From an uncultured Clostridia bacterium (GTDB lineage: Bacteria; Bacillota; Clostridia; Lachnospirales; Anaerotignaceae): a DNA stretch of 64,000 nt. Both the position numbers and the translations under genes were made by a program. Below the pieces are notes generated by a model. It worked only from the letters and a program-made list of their open reading frames with translations. It did not search any database and was not told the DNA's origin. The stretch lies in assembly GCA_944378105.1 (NCBI GenBank), contig CALWGC010000009.1:1-64000 (forward strand), given 5' to 3'. Shown piece by piece: positions 1 to 7,604 of this stretch; the first letter of the stretch is position 1, and each line of letters begins with the position of its first letter.

Positions 1-81
1 AATTTATTTTAGTAATGCGGTCGCCAAACCTTCATTCTAAAATTATAATTAGGAGGTTTTGTATACTAAAGTATTTTATTT

Positions 82-108
82 ACCCCTAGTAAAACTAGGG
101 GTTTTGTT
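82..108 (+). terminator. Intrinsic terminator of a gene upstream of the window
   Basis: A CCCCTAG/CTAGGGG stem with a TAAAA loop is followed by TTTTGTT on the plus strand. It most likely ends a plus-strand transcript that starts left of the window. No coding region is recognisable in positions 1-240. Confidence 0.65.
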
Positions 109-125
109 AAGCTAAAGCACCCAAC

Positions 126-161
126 AAGAAAATCCCTTGGGTGATCCCAAGGGATTTTTTT
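126..161. terminator. Bidirectional intrinsic terminator
   Basis: A 12-bp stem (AAATCCCTTGGG / CCCAAGGGATTT, loop TGAT) is flanked by an A-rich run on the left and a T run on the right, so it can stop transcription both ways. On the minus strand it lies about 85 nt after the stop of the BlaR1-like gene and is its probable terminator. Confidence 0.75.
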
Positions 162-243
162 AGCAATGGAAAACAACAAAGCAAAGGTGGATTATGGAGA
201 AGAACACTGCTTTTGGTATCCCTTCTCCCTTTGCTTTTTTGAT

Positions 244-1356
244 TCATTCCAGCTCGATGTGATACAACACCTCTTTGGTACGAGGAATCATGATGAGGTC
301 TGTAGTTTCGGTATCGATGATGCTGGTGTTTTGCGAAAACAGCTTAAAAATGGGAGATGCAGCCGTTTTGGCAGCCACGTTACCACAAAAGAACAGGAAA
401 ACCGCCGCCACCGAAAGGGCCACGATCACTTTTTTGTGTGGGCATGGTTTATCTTGCAAAATGGCCTGAATTCTTTGTTGCAGCTGAGTCACTTGCTTTT
501 CGCCATAGCAAAGGCAATAAGAGTTTTGGGACTGTGCTTGTTTTTCCAATTCCAAGGAGCGAATCAAAAGGGAGGCATAAGCTCTTTTTTGGGATTTTGT
601 CAAAGTGGCAGTTACGGCTTCATCGCAGGCCAGCTCCAGATAGCCGGAAAGTGTTTCTTTTAAGTAATAAAACATGGGGTTCATCCAATGGAAGCTTTGA
701 CAAAAAAGCAGCAGCAATTTTTTTGTTACATCGTTTTGTTTGGCATGGTAACACTCATGCTGTAAAATCCAGGTGATTTCCTGTTCGTCAAAAAGCGGCA
801 GCAAGAAGGATGGGATGACCAAAATTTTGTGGCGCACGCCGGTGGTAAACGGTGTCCCAATGCCATGACTTGCCATCAAAGAAAGATGGGACAGCCCAAA
901 GGCCTCTTTTTGTGCCTCAAAAATGCTCTGCCATCGCTCGTCTTCTAACAAAAACAAAGAGGACTGGATGGTGGCACGAAAAGAAACATACTGCTTGAGC
1001 CGAAGGAGAAGAAAAAGAACCATGCCCAAAAACCAAATCTTATCGCAAAACGGAAGAAAGTCGACGTTGCGCAACAAAAAGGCCACTGCACTATCAAAAA
1101 AGTTGGCCCCATCCATTACAACATCTTGATATTGGGCAAAAAAATATTGCTCTGTCCCATCATAAATGGAAGCAATCAGAGAAAACGGAATCAGAAAAGA
1201 CCCCAGGGCAAGCAAATGGAGCCGCACCAAAAACCGGGCAGAGGTCCTTTGATACAAAAAGTGTCTGAAGATCAGATAAACGCTGCCAAAAAGAAAGCCA
1301 CTGACAGAAAGCTGAAGCATCAATAAAAACAATCTATTGAGAAGGAGCAATTTCAT
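244..1356 (-). CDS. BlaR1/MecR1-type M56 membrane metallopeptidase sensor
   Basis: This is a membrane-embedded zinc protease of peptidase family M56. In the family such proteins sense a cell-envelope signal and trigger inactivation of the partner BlaI-type repressor. N-terminal and central membrane segments (about residues 10-30, 45-65, 105-122) precede the zinc motif HECYH at residues 200-204 and the downstream ELACDE motif near 241-246; a last membrane segment follows at about 307-325. At 370 residues it lacks the extracellular penicillin-binding domain of true BlaR1, so the signal need not be a beta-lactam. It overlaps the repressor gene by 23 nt, so the two are translationally coupled. 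Confidence 0.85.
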   Translation of the reverse strand: MKLLLLNRLFLLMLQLSVSGFLFGSVYLIFRHFLYQRTSARFLVRLHLLALGSFLIPFSLIASIYDGTEQYFFAQYQDVVMDGANFFDSAVAFLLRNVDFLPFCDKIWFLGMVLFLLLRLKQYVSFRATIQSSLFLLEDERWQSIFEAQKEAFGLSHLSLMASHGIGTPFTTGVRHKILVIPSFLLPLFDEQEITWILQHECYHAKQNDVTKKLLLLFCQSFHWMNPMFYYLKETLSGYLELACDEAVTATLTKSQKRAYASLLIRSLELEKQAQSQNSYCLCYGEKQVTQLQQRIQAILQDKPCPHKKVIVALSVAAVFLFFCGNVAAKTAASPIFKLFSQNTSIIDTETTDLIMIPRTKEVLYHIELE

Positions 1357-1720
1357 CCAACCAATCTTTTAAGGCCTGAATCTCTTCGTTGCTGAGGGGT
1401 TTTGTGCTGGAAAAAGCAGATAAAAACCCGGTAAGAGAGCCTTGGAATGTTTGTTTTACAAAGTGGTCTGCTGCCTTGGCGTAAAAAGCCTCTTTGGAAA
1501 GCTTTGGAAAATAATAGAGACTTTTTCCTTTCTTGGTATAAGAAACGACGCCTTTGGCATTCAGCCGCTTTAAAAAAGTGGCGACGGTTTGATGGGTCCA
1601 AATTTCGCCGTCTTCCCGCAAGGCCACCGTCAACTCTGCAATGGCAGTTTCCGTTCCCAAAGACCAAAGCTTTTCCAACACCCGCATTTCGGCATCGGAA
1701 ATTCTGCTTTGTGTTGTCAT
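1334..1720 (-). CDS. BlaI/MecI/CopY-family transcriptional repressor
   Basis: A 128-residue winged-helix repressor. The N-terminal half (ISDAEMRVLEKLW, then THQTVATFLKRL) is the typical BlaI HTH core, and the C-terminal part should dimerise and carry the site cut by the partner protease. A clear AGGAGG lies 7 nt before the ATG. It is the first gene of a two-gene operon with the M56 sensor and probably represses its own promoter (see 1755-1784). The regulated target outside the pair is unknown; no beta-lactamase is nearby. Confidence 0.9.
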   Translation of the reverse strand: MTTQSRISDAEMRVLEKLWSLGTETAIAELTVALREDGEIWTHQTVATFLKRLNAKGVVSYTKKGKSLYYFPKLSKEAFYAKAADHFVKQTFQGSLTGFLSAFSSTKPLSNEEIQALKDWLDEIAPSQ

Positions 1721-1754
1721 GTCAGTTCCTCCTTTTTTGGATGGGTTCCCATCT

Positions 1755-1784
1755 ATTTTACTACGTTTTGTCGTTTTCTGTCAA
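1755..1784 (-). promoter_or_regulatory. Promoter of the blaI-blaR1-type operon with candidate operator
   Basis: On the minus strand TTGACA (1784-1779) and TAAAAT (1760-1755) are 18 nt apart. The imperfect dyad ACGAC-N5-GTAGT (1774-1760) sits between the two boxes, where a BlaI-type repressor would block polymerase. The promoter hexamers are good; the operator assignment is inferred. Confidence 0.65.
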
Positions 1785-1832
1785 TGAAAGACCAGGACTT
1801 TTCGATGGGATTGGGCTTTTGTCACAAACAAG

Positions 1833-1864
1833 AAAAATCCAGCGCAAGGAACGCCATGCGCTGG
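1833..1864 (-). terminator. Terminator of the dual-HTH regulator gene
   Basis: CCAGCGCA/TGCGCTGG forms an 8-bp stem followed on the minus strand by ATTTTTC. It lies about 85 nt after the stop codon of the LuxR-domain gene. Confidence 0.65.
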
Positions 1865-1946
1865 AAAAATCGCAACTGTATTCTGTTTTGATGTCAAACC
1901 GGGGTAAATCGTGCTTGATAAAAAGGCCCTTCCCCACCCTTTGGGA

Positions 1947-3149
1947 TTATAACAACATATATTGTTTCAATTCTCGCCGGTGGGCAATTTTCAACTTTTT
2001 GAGGGCGATAGAAATATGCCGTTTGACTGTATTGGCAGAAATCCCAAAATGGTCGGCAATTTCCTGGTTGGTCCACCCCCGGGCGGCCAACATGGCCGTG
2101 GCAAATTCTGTGGTGGTCAAATTATCGGCCACATCATGCCCGGTCACAGAGTTATGCACTCTTCGCCATCCGGCCGAAAACCGATAGGTGATATCGATGA
2201 TGCGCTTAAAATCCTCGGGCCAGTTTGGCTTAATGACAGCCTCCAGCATTCCGCCCAAAAGGCCGTGGTGCTCGCCCAAGCCTTCAATCAGGTCGTCGGG
2301 CTGTGCCAATTTCCAGGCAGCCAAAAGATGTTTTTGCGCTTGTTCCTGTTCCCGCAGGCTCATATAATCCATCACGGCTACCAGGTGAAGATAAATGGCG
2401 GCGATGGGATAGGCCTCGGCCCCCATCACAAGGGAGGCTTCCACCAGACCGACGCTTCTTTGGTATTCCTGTTTCAAATATAGATAATGGGCTTGCACAT
2501 AAAGGGCAAAGGCCCGAATCCCCGGCAGAAGCAGCGGCATGGATTCTTGCGGTTTTGGCAAGCCTTCTGGCAAAGGCAAATGCAGCAAAACGGCCGCCGC
2601 AGAGGCCACAAAAGCTTCGGCTGCCAAAAGATCCGGTGGCGTGTTGGCCGTGGCAGAGGCAAACGTTTTTTTCATTTCTGCTAACGCGCAGCGGGCATGT
2701 TGGATTTGTCCGAGGGAAAGATTGGCATAGGCATAGATGAGACAGGCCGAAAGGCGGATATCGGTTTGTTTGCAGGTTAAATATAACTCTGCCTCCTCGG
2801 CGGCCAGTTCTGCCTGGCCACTAAAATAATGGTACTCGGCCAAAGCAATCTTTTTCCCTGGCCCGTTTTCCATGGCCTCGATGGTTTCCATACAATGGCC
2901 TGGCACAAAGGGCGTATTGAGTAATGGCATTAAGCCCGGAGAAGAAACAGGCACTTTTTCTTGTTTTTTTGTTTTTTGATGCGATGTTGTTTTTCTGGGA
3001 TCGTTTGGTTTTTTGGCTTTCACCGGAATACGCCAAACGCCGCTCTCTTTCACTGCACCATCAATACGCCCTTGGGCACAATAGTTTTGCACCCAGCGTG
3101 GGGAAATCTCCCATTTTTGAGCGGCTTCTTGTACCGTGATATAATCCAT
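1947..3149 (-). CDS. Transcription regulator with N-terminal excisionase-like HTH and C-terminal LuxR HTH
   Basis: About 400 residues. Residues 1-45 (ITVQEAAQKWEISPRWVQNY followed by GVWRIPVKAKKP) resemble the helix-turn-helix/wing of excisionase or MerR-like DNA-binding domains. A basic linker follows, then an alpha-helical, tetratricopeptide-like region (about 90-330). The C-terminus (about 335-400: LTTTEFATAMLAARGWTNQEIA, HFGISANTVKRHISIALKKL) is a LuxR/GerE HTH. The start is placed at MDYITV because GGGAGG lies just before it; a longer reading frame would begin seven residues earlier inside the ribosome binding site. There is no receiver domain, so it is not an ordinary response regulator. 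Its own promoter contains the box shared with two cell-surface loci, so autoregulation is plausible. Confidence 0.8.
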   Translation of the reverse strand: MDYITVQEAAQKWEISPRWVQNYCAQGRIDGAVKESGVWRIPVKAKKPNDPRKTTSHQKTKKQEKVPVSSPGLMPLLNTPFVPGHCMETIEAMENGPGKKIALAEYHYFSGQAELAAEEAELYLTCKQTDIRLSACLIYAYANLSLGQIQHARCALAEMKKTFASATANTPPDLLAAEAFVASAAAVLLHLPLPEGLPKPQESMPLLLPGIRAFALYVQAHYLYLKQEYQRSVGLVEASLVMGAEAYPIAAIYLHLVAVMDYMSLREQEQAQKHLLAAWKLAQPDDLIEGLGEHHGLLGGMLEAVIKPNWPEDFKRIIDITYRFSAGWRRVHNSVTGHDVADNLTTTEFATAMLAARGWTNQEIADHFGISANTVKRHISIALKKLKIAHRRELKQYMLL

Positions 3150-3254
3150 TTTCCTCCCTCCCATCGGCAAAAAAATTGCAGGTTGTCTGCCTTAGTTTAT
3201 CCCTTTTTTCTTTTTGCATCACAAACGGTCATCTATTATTGGTTTCTTTTCTTT

Positions 3255-3309
3255 ATTGTAGCACACCAAAAATCAATTTTCTATTCCCCGTTTTTTAGGG
3301 AAAAAGGGT
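3255..3309 (-). promoter_or_regulatory. Promoter with shared ACCC/GGGG-AATAG box (regulator gene)
   Basis: On the minus strand ACCCTTTTT starts at 3309, GGGGAATAG lies at 3289-3281, and the -10 TACAAT is at 3260-3255. There is no recognisable -35 hexamer. The same arrangement, with spacing equal to within 1 nt, occurs at 32089-32144 and 37925-37980. Confidence 0.6.
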
Positions 3310-3380
3310 GGGATTGAAGAAACAACTTGTGATAGCAGGCGCAGGGAAAAGACTATTTTAGGGAGGTTTTGAAAAAAAGG

Positions 3381-3775
3381 CTATGCTTGGTTACGAATAG
3401 TTTCACTATGCGTTTTACAAATGCTTTGACGACGATAAGTCGTTCGACAAAGTACCATCGCCAAGTATAGCGAAAGCACATCGGCCACCGGCTGGGCCCA
3501 AAGCAAACCGGTCAATCCAAAAACGGCCTGCAAGAGAAACAGAGCCAGAAGAAAAATGGCGCCTTGGCGGCTTACGTTTATGAGAAGCGAAGCCTTGGTG
3601 GCCCCTTGCTCTCGCCAAGAACCCGAGAGATCACCGACGTGCCGTCCATCTCAAAGGCGGTGCCAACGGCAATAAACAAAACACAGAAGTGGCCAACGAT
3701 ACGGCCGTCATCTGCAAGGCGTTATGAATTTGCCCCACAAAAAAGGATCTGCCAAGCTATACACCTTCAGCATGG
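3381..3775 (-). pseudogene. Decayed MATE-family efflux transporter (internal deletion, frameshifts)
   Basis: Reading the minus strand in changing frames gives MLKVYSLADP, FFVGQIHNALQMTAVSLA and GTAFEMDGTSVISRVLGES, which match the N-terminal part of MATE transporters. This is joined directly to the C-terminal part: ASLLINVSRQGAIFLLALF, then FGLTGLLWAQPVADVLSLY and a stop at 3381-3383. The central hundreds of residues are missing and at least two frame changes are needed, so no functional transporter is made. Short open frames in this stretch, such as 3415-3618, are wrong-frame readings of this relic. The family match is from recognised conserved MATE motifs, not from a database search. Confidence 0.75.
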
Positions 3776-3787
3776 CATTTGGTGTCT

Positions 3788-4696
3788 TTATGCCATGACA
3801 AGGATCTCTTTTGTGTCTTGAATCACTTTTGCATCTTCCAAAATCTTGCCCGTTTGCTTTGCCACAGGTTCACTCATGTTAGCATCAAACATGCTGTCTC
3901 TGCGGATTGCCACAAAAAGCTTTTCTTCTCGAAAGACCAGGGAGACTTGGCCCTCCATGGCCTCTGCAAAACGCATGATTTTTTCCATGCGCTGCGGCGT
4001 TAAGATGTAGTAGGCATTGTGTTCGTCACTGGCATAAATTTGAAACCGTTTGTTGAATGCTTCATTTTCTGTCTGTATTTCATGTTCTGCTTTCCAGCCG
4101 GCCATGCTGGACAAAAATTGTTTTTCAAAAATTTGTAAATGGCCGTTACTTTCTTTGATGTCATCAAATCGGGAAAGGCAAAGAATTTGTCCATCAAAGA
4201 TTTCTTCTACCCGATTCTTTTTATCTCGGCGTACCATTTTTTTGGTGGTGACATCGCTGATTTTGAACCCCACGTTTTCATATTGCCCCAAAAGCAAATC
4301 TTCGCTTTCATAATACCTTTGATCCCCGCAGGCCACCACCGCCGCATTTCTCACATCGTCCCACAAAAACCCGCCTTTTGGTATAAATTGAAGTTGGTCA
4401 AACCCATCGATTTGGCTGATGATTTGTAACACATACTTTGTTTTGTATGCTTCATTAAATTTGTCATAGGCGCGTTTGACAACAATCATCCATAAGAGTC
4501 CAAAGGTCGCAATGGACAAAATGGCGCTCACCGTGATCGCTTTCACCCAAAAGAGCTCCTCTTGACGCATGGCAGTATAAAACAGCCAGAGATAAAGAGG
4601 AAGAGTAAGGAGAGAAAGAATGATGACAATTTTCTCCCGCTTTGCTGCTTTTTTTCGCATCCGTTCCAATTGTTCTTTGCTGACTGTTGTTTGCAT
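3788..4696 (-). CDS. DUF3137-like membrane protein
   Basis: About 302 residues from the ATG at 4696; the frame stays open further upstream but that part is basic, low in hydrophobic residues and has no ribosome binding site near its ATG. Two membrane segments (about residues 20-40 and 48-70) are followed by a long soluble domain with GFLWDDVRNAAVVACGDQRY and the acidic patch ESEDLLLGQYENVGFKISDV, the layout of DUF3137 proteins. The function of that family is unknown to me. It stands alone between the MATE relic and a secreted stalk-domain protein. Confidence 0.6.
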   Translation of the reverse strand: MQTTVSKEQLERMRKKAAKREKIVIILSLLTLPLYLWLFYTAMRQEELFWVKAITVSAILSIATFGLLWMIVVKRAYDKFNEAYKTKYVLQIISQIDGFDQLQFIPKGGFLWDDVRNAAVVACGDQRYYESEDLLLGQYENVGFKISDVTTKKMVRRDKKNRVEEIFDGQILCLSRFDDIKESNGHLQIFEKQFLSSMAGWKAEHEIQTENEAFNKRFQIYASDEHNAYYILTPQRMEKIMRFAEAMEGQVSLVFREEKLFVAIRRDSMFDANMSEPVAKQTGKILEDAKVIQDTKEILVMA

Positions 4697-4943
4697 AGAA
4701 GTACCCCGCTTTCTTTCTGTTGGTTTTGCATCCTTTGGCTCCCTTTTCAAAAGGTCTACACAAAGCTTTTTTATGTGGTTTTTCTTGCCCCAGTTTTTCA
4801 CCCAATGTTACACTTGCATTTGGTGTTTTCTCCCATTTTAGCACAGAAACGGAAGAACAGGAACAGGATTTCTTTTGGCCAGAAAAATTCCCTTCTCTGA
4901 AACGATAGCTCCAAGGTTTTTAGGGAAAGGTTGCTGATGGAAC

Positions 4944-4972
4944 TGAAAAGGACCAGGTTTTTTTTCCGGTCC
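4944..4972 (-). terminator. Weak terminator after the first stalk-domain gene
   Basis: GGACC(A)GG pairs with CCGGTCC across a run of eight T, followed on the minus strand by TTTTCAGTT. It is about 50 nt after the stop at 5021. The stem has a bulge, so it is only a moderate candidate. Confidence 0.35.
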
Positions 4973-5020
4973 CTTTGCAAAAGAATGGATGGTTATTTTT
5001 CGTAATACAAACATTGCCTT

Positions 5021-6280
5021 TTAAAAGATTGGTTTTCCTGTCTCATCCACCGGCGGCATTGCTCTGTTTTCACCTTCCATCTGTTCAAACAAGCTTTCCA
5101 AATAAGTCGTGAATCCTTGTGGAGCGTAGCGGCAGTCATAAAAATACCCACAGTTGCTCCCGCCATAAAACCGCAAAACAGTTCCATTGTTCAAGTCTAG
5201 ATAGAAATCAGGATCTCCCTGATATAGACAGATACGTTCGGAATTGCTGCGAAAAGAATCAGACAAAAGCCACGTTTGGATTGCTTCGATTTCTTCTTCA
5301 GAAGTGATTTCTACAAAGTAGGGATTTCCCGGTAAGTCCATATCACGGTAGGCGGCACAAAGGGTGATATGATCTGTTTTCGCATTTGGTGTCTGATCCA
5401 CAAAAAGGCAGGTACCATCCTCGGACCAAGAGATTTGCTCAGGATAGATGCCGCAAGTTTCCAGCAGTTTTTCTGCCGATGCAAAAATCGTTCCGTCCCG
5501 ATTCTCCACTTCCTTTTCCTCCAGCAATATGGTAAAAGGAACACGATTTCTTACCCCCTGGATGCTTTTCGTTACCATATCTAAGATGAATGTGCTTTGA
5601 TAAGAAGTGTTCAGGTTTGATCTGCCATCGGTTTGTCCTGCAACCATGGTTTGGCTTTCTGGAATCCATGTAATGGGGCGAACAAGGAAGGCATCTGCAA
5701 TGGCCCTTGCGGAAACCATCCAAGTCCCTTCTTCGTTGCGATAACAAGGAAGCGGCGCAAACACTTCCCCATCTTCTGATTGGATTTGTTGTTTTTGGAA
5801 ATCGATGGTTGTGATCTTTTGAAAATAAGGCAGCCCATCCAGCCAAAGCACCATATTGTTTTGAGAAGGCAGCAAAGAAGTGGGAAGTGTCGGGTCAGTT
5901 GGCACTTTTCCCAAACGGGAAATGGTTGTGACACGGGAATTGGTCAATGCAATTTGATACTGTATCCCCGTTTTTTGACCTTGGGGATTGTAGTCCAAAG
6001 TAATGGTTCCATATCCGGCAGAAAGCGCTTCTGTAACCAAATAGTCCTCTGGTTGAAATTGACGGTCTATTTTCTTTTTGATGTAAGAAAAGAGTGGCTC
6101 CCAATTCCCATCTTGGCAAAGAATGACTTCGTTAACGGGAAATATGGTTGGAGTCTTTGCCTTTTCTGTAGCTCCAAAACAAAGTGTGTTCACCGTAAAA
6201 ATAACAAACAAAGTAATTAGTAGACAAAAACTTTTTTTACACGAAAGCTCTTTTTCATTGTTATCCCTCCCGAAATCCAT
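5021..6280 (-). CDS. Secreted stalk-domain (copper amine oxidase N-domain-like) protein
   Basis: About 419 residues with a hydrophobic export signal (SFCLLITLFVIFTVNTLCFGA, residues about 17-38). The body contains two stalk-type copies: PCYRNEEGTWMVSARAIADAF followed by ITWIPESQTMVAG, and RVPFTILLEEKEVENRDGTI followed by SEDGTCLFVDQ. Such domains are common on clostridial surface proteins and bind no copper themselves. The start is doubtful. The ATG at 6280 has no ribosome binding site, while a GGGAGG lies before an ATG at 6258 that is in another frame; one extra A in the AAAAA run after that ATG would give MKKELSCKKSF and join it to the gene. Either the start codon is frameshifted or the sequence has a homopolymer error. 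Confidence 0.7.
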   Translation of the reverse strand: MDFGRDNNEKELSCKKSFCLLITLFVIFTVNTLCFGATEKAKTPTIFPVNEVILCQDGNWEPLFSYIKKKIDRQFQPEDYLVTEALSAGYGTITLDYNPQGQKTGIQYQIALTNSRVTTISRLGKVPTDPTLPTSLLPSQNNMVLWLDGLPYFQKITTIDFQKQQIQSEDGEVFAPLPCYRNEEGTWMVSARAIADAFLVRPITWIPESQTMVAGQTDGRSNLNTSYQSTFILDMVTKSIQGVRNRVPFTILLEEKEVENRDGTIFASAEKLLETCGIYPEQISWSEDGTCLFVDQTPNAKTDHITLCAAYRDMDLPGNPYFVEITSEEEIEAIQTWLLSDSFRSNSERICLYQGDPDFYLDLNNGTVLRFYGGSNCGYFYDCRYAPQGFTTYLESLFEQMEGENRAMPPVDETGKPIF

Positions 6281-6398
6281 GGTTTATTTGCCGACAAATA
6301 TTTTTAGGACCAGGTCCATGAAACTCAATCTAACAAAAACAAATGGAAATACTTCACTATGGTTCCCGTCCATGGCACTTTTTCACATCTTCCCAAGC

Positions 6399-6704
6399 CT
6401 AGAAATAAATAGATCGGATATCGATCACAAAAAAAGCAAAGGTGCCGGCACAGCAAAGGAGCCGCAACAAGAACCCGGTCCTGCCACAAAATCGATCTGG
6501 GCGAAACAACACCTGAAATAAAAGCACACCATGAATAATAACTTGTATCGGCATGAACTGAAAAAGAAAAAGCAAAAGCAAGGGAACCGGGAAATAATAG
6601 AGATATTTCTCCGGCATCAGATAAAGCACAAGCAGAGCCAGCATATAAAGTTCAAATAGGATAAAAAAGACATAAAACAGCTTTAACTCTTGTTTTTCAT
6701 CCAT
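6399..6704 (-). CDS. Small membrane protein, unknown
   Basis: About 101 residues from the ATG at 6704, preceded by AAGAAAGGGAAATGTC. It has three or four hydrophobic segments (about residues 10-30, 38-58, 60-75 and 85-98) and no recognised domain. It begins 20 nt after the next small membrane-protein gene, so the two are probably co-transcribed. In an area rich in immunity-like fragments it might be an immunity protein, but nothing in its sequence shows this. Confidence 0.5.
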   Translation of the reverse strand: MDEKQELKLFYVFFILFELYMLALLVLYLMPEKYLYYFPVPLLLLFLFQFMPIQVIIHGVLLFQVLFRPDRFCGRTGFLLRLLCCAGTFAFFVIDIRSIYF

Positions 6705-6723
6705 GACATTTCCCTTCTTTCTG

Positions 6724-7032
6724 TTAAAACGTTGCGCCAAGAAAGAGCATATGGCCCAAAAGCAAATCAAACAGCGTGCCGAAAAAGCATAGCTTTCGCA
6801 TGCGTTTTCTTGTTTTTTCTGGAAAGTAGTCTTGCAGAAATGCAGTTTCTATGACAAAAAGAAGCTGTAACAGGAAAATCAACGGGAAAAAGAATAAAAC
6901 GTTCAAAAACACGTTGAGGCAGGAAGGAATGGGCGGATCTAGCAGAAAGATCACCATCATGAGCGGAATATGTAATTGTAGTAAGTAGAACACCCCATTG
7001 ACTTTCTCTAAGACCTTGATCCTTTTTTCCAC
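6724..7032 (-). CDS. Small membrane protein, unknown
   Basis: 102 residues starting at a GTG (7032) with GAGGTG five nt upstream. It contains about three membrane segments (YLLQLHIPLMMVIFLL, VLFFFPLIFLLQLLFVIET, LCFFGTLFDLLLGHMLFL). No family recognised. Its start overlaps a decayed frame on the same strand (7041-7190). Confidence 0.5.
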   Translation of the reverse strand: MEKRIKVLEKVNGVFYLLQLHIPLMMVIFLLDPPIPSCLNVFLNVLFFFPLIFLLQLLFVIETAFLQDYFPEKTRKRMRKLCFFGTLFDLLLGHMLFLGATF

Positions 7033-7040
7033 AGATACAC

Positions 7041-7190
7041 CTCGCTTTTGACCATGGAAAGCTTCTTTGACAGATCAATTTTGCTTATTTTATTCCATGG
7101 TATTTTTCTTTTATCATCCCATAGGCCAAACTGGTTGTCAATCCCTTCCATTCCTTTTTCTGTCAATTTCGGTGTTGTAGAGAACGACAA
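7041..7190 (-). pseudogene. Possible relic of a PH-like/STM3941-type protein
   Basis: The translated stretch PKLTEKGMEGIDNQFGLWD then KRKIPWNKISKIDLSKKL resembles the segment LTEKGI...G.I.W..I..I found in bacterial PH-like (STM3941-type) proteins. It has no credible start and runs into the beginning of the next gene. This is a weak assignment from motif resemblance only. Confidence 0.3.
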
Positions 7191-7204
7191 AACGATGCTT
7201 GATA

Positions 7205-7354
7205 GAAAATGACTTTTCAGCCCATGAAACACTCAGTAACGCATTGAAAGAATTGGAAAAAGATCATCTGATCCTCCGCAAAGAATGTCTGCAAATTCTG
7301 CCAAAAGTGGAATACCGTTTGTCAAAAAAAGGGGCGTCTTTGATGCAATTTTAA
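7205..7354 (+). pseudogene. C-terminal relic of an HxlR-family regulator
   Basis: The plus-strand frame reads FSAHETLSNALKELEKDHLI, then LRKECLQILPKVEYRLSKKG and ASLMQF before a stop. This is the hallmark end of the HxlR winged helix (recognition helix, then P.VEY.L..KG). The frame is closed by a stop codon just upstream and has no start, so the first half of the gene is gone. It lies on the strand opposite to its neighbours. Confidence 0.6.
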
Positions 7355-7437
7355 AGGCAAGGCTTTGGGATTTAACGGTTTTTCGGTTTGCCATTCCTCT
7401 TCCTCGTCGTACTCTGCTGCAATATCGATGAAATGGA

Positions 7438-7604
7438 CTATACTCCGCAGACTGTTCCGTCGGCATCATAGCCAAAATACGTAGGATAGACGCCGTCTCC
7501 CCAACCGGAGGCAAAAATGGGAAGACTGCAGTCTGTTTCTGGAATGGTCCCGTTGGTTTCTGGGGGCTCCTTGCCTCTTCTTTCCTTCGGTTTTCCTGGT
7601 GGGT
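7438..7604 (-). pseudogene. C-terminal relic of a DUF4241-like protein
   Basis: The minus-strand frame contains ETDCSLPIFASGWGDGVYPT followed by YFGYDADGTVCGV and a stop; a shift of frame just after would continue as VHFIDIAAEYDEEEEW. The GWGDG.YP.YFGYD.DG pattern is typical of the C-terminus of DUF4241-like proteins, which are often found among toxin-immunity genes. No start or N-terminal part is present, and it begins immediately after the stop of the stalk-domain gene. Confidence 0.45.

Noticed and set aside
59..117. Short peptide after the AGGAGG at 51-56
   Set aside because: The TTG is only two nt after the SD, and the frame runs through a terminator hairpin.
244..1720. A beta-lactam resistance module
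   Set aside because: The BlaR1-like protein lacks the penicillin-binding sensor domain and no beta-lactamase or PBP gene is adjacent; only the regulatory pair can be claimed.
3415..3618. 67-codon minus-strand frame as a gene
   Set aside because: It is a wrong-frame reading of the MATE relic; the neighbouring frame gives the conserved MATE residues.
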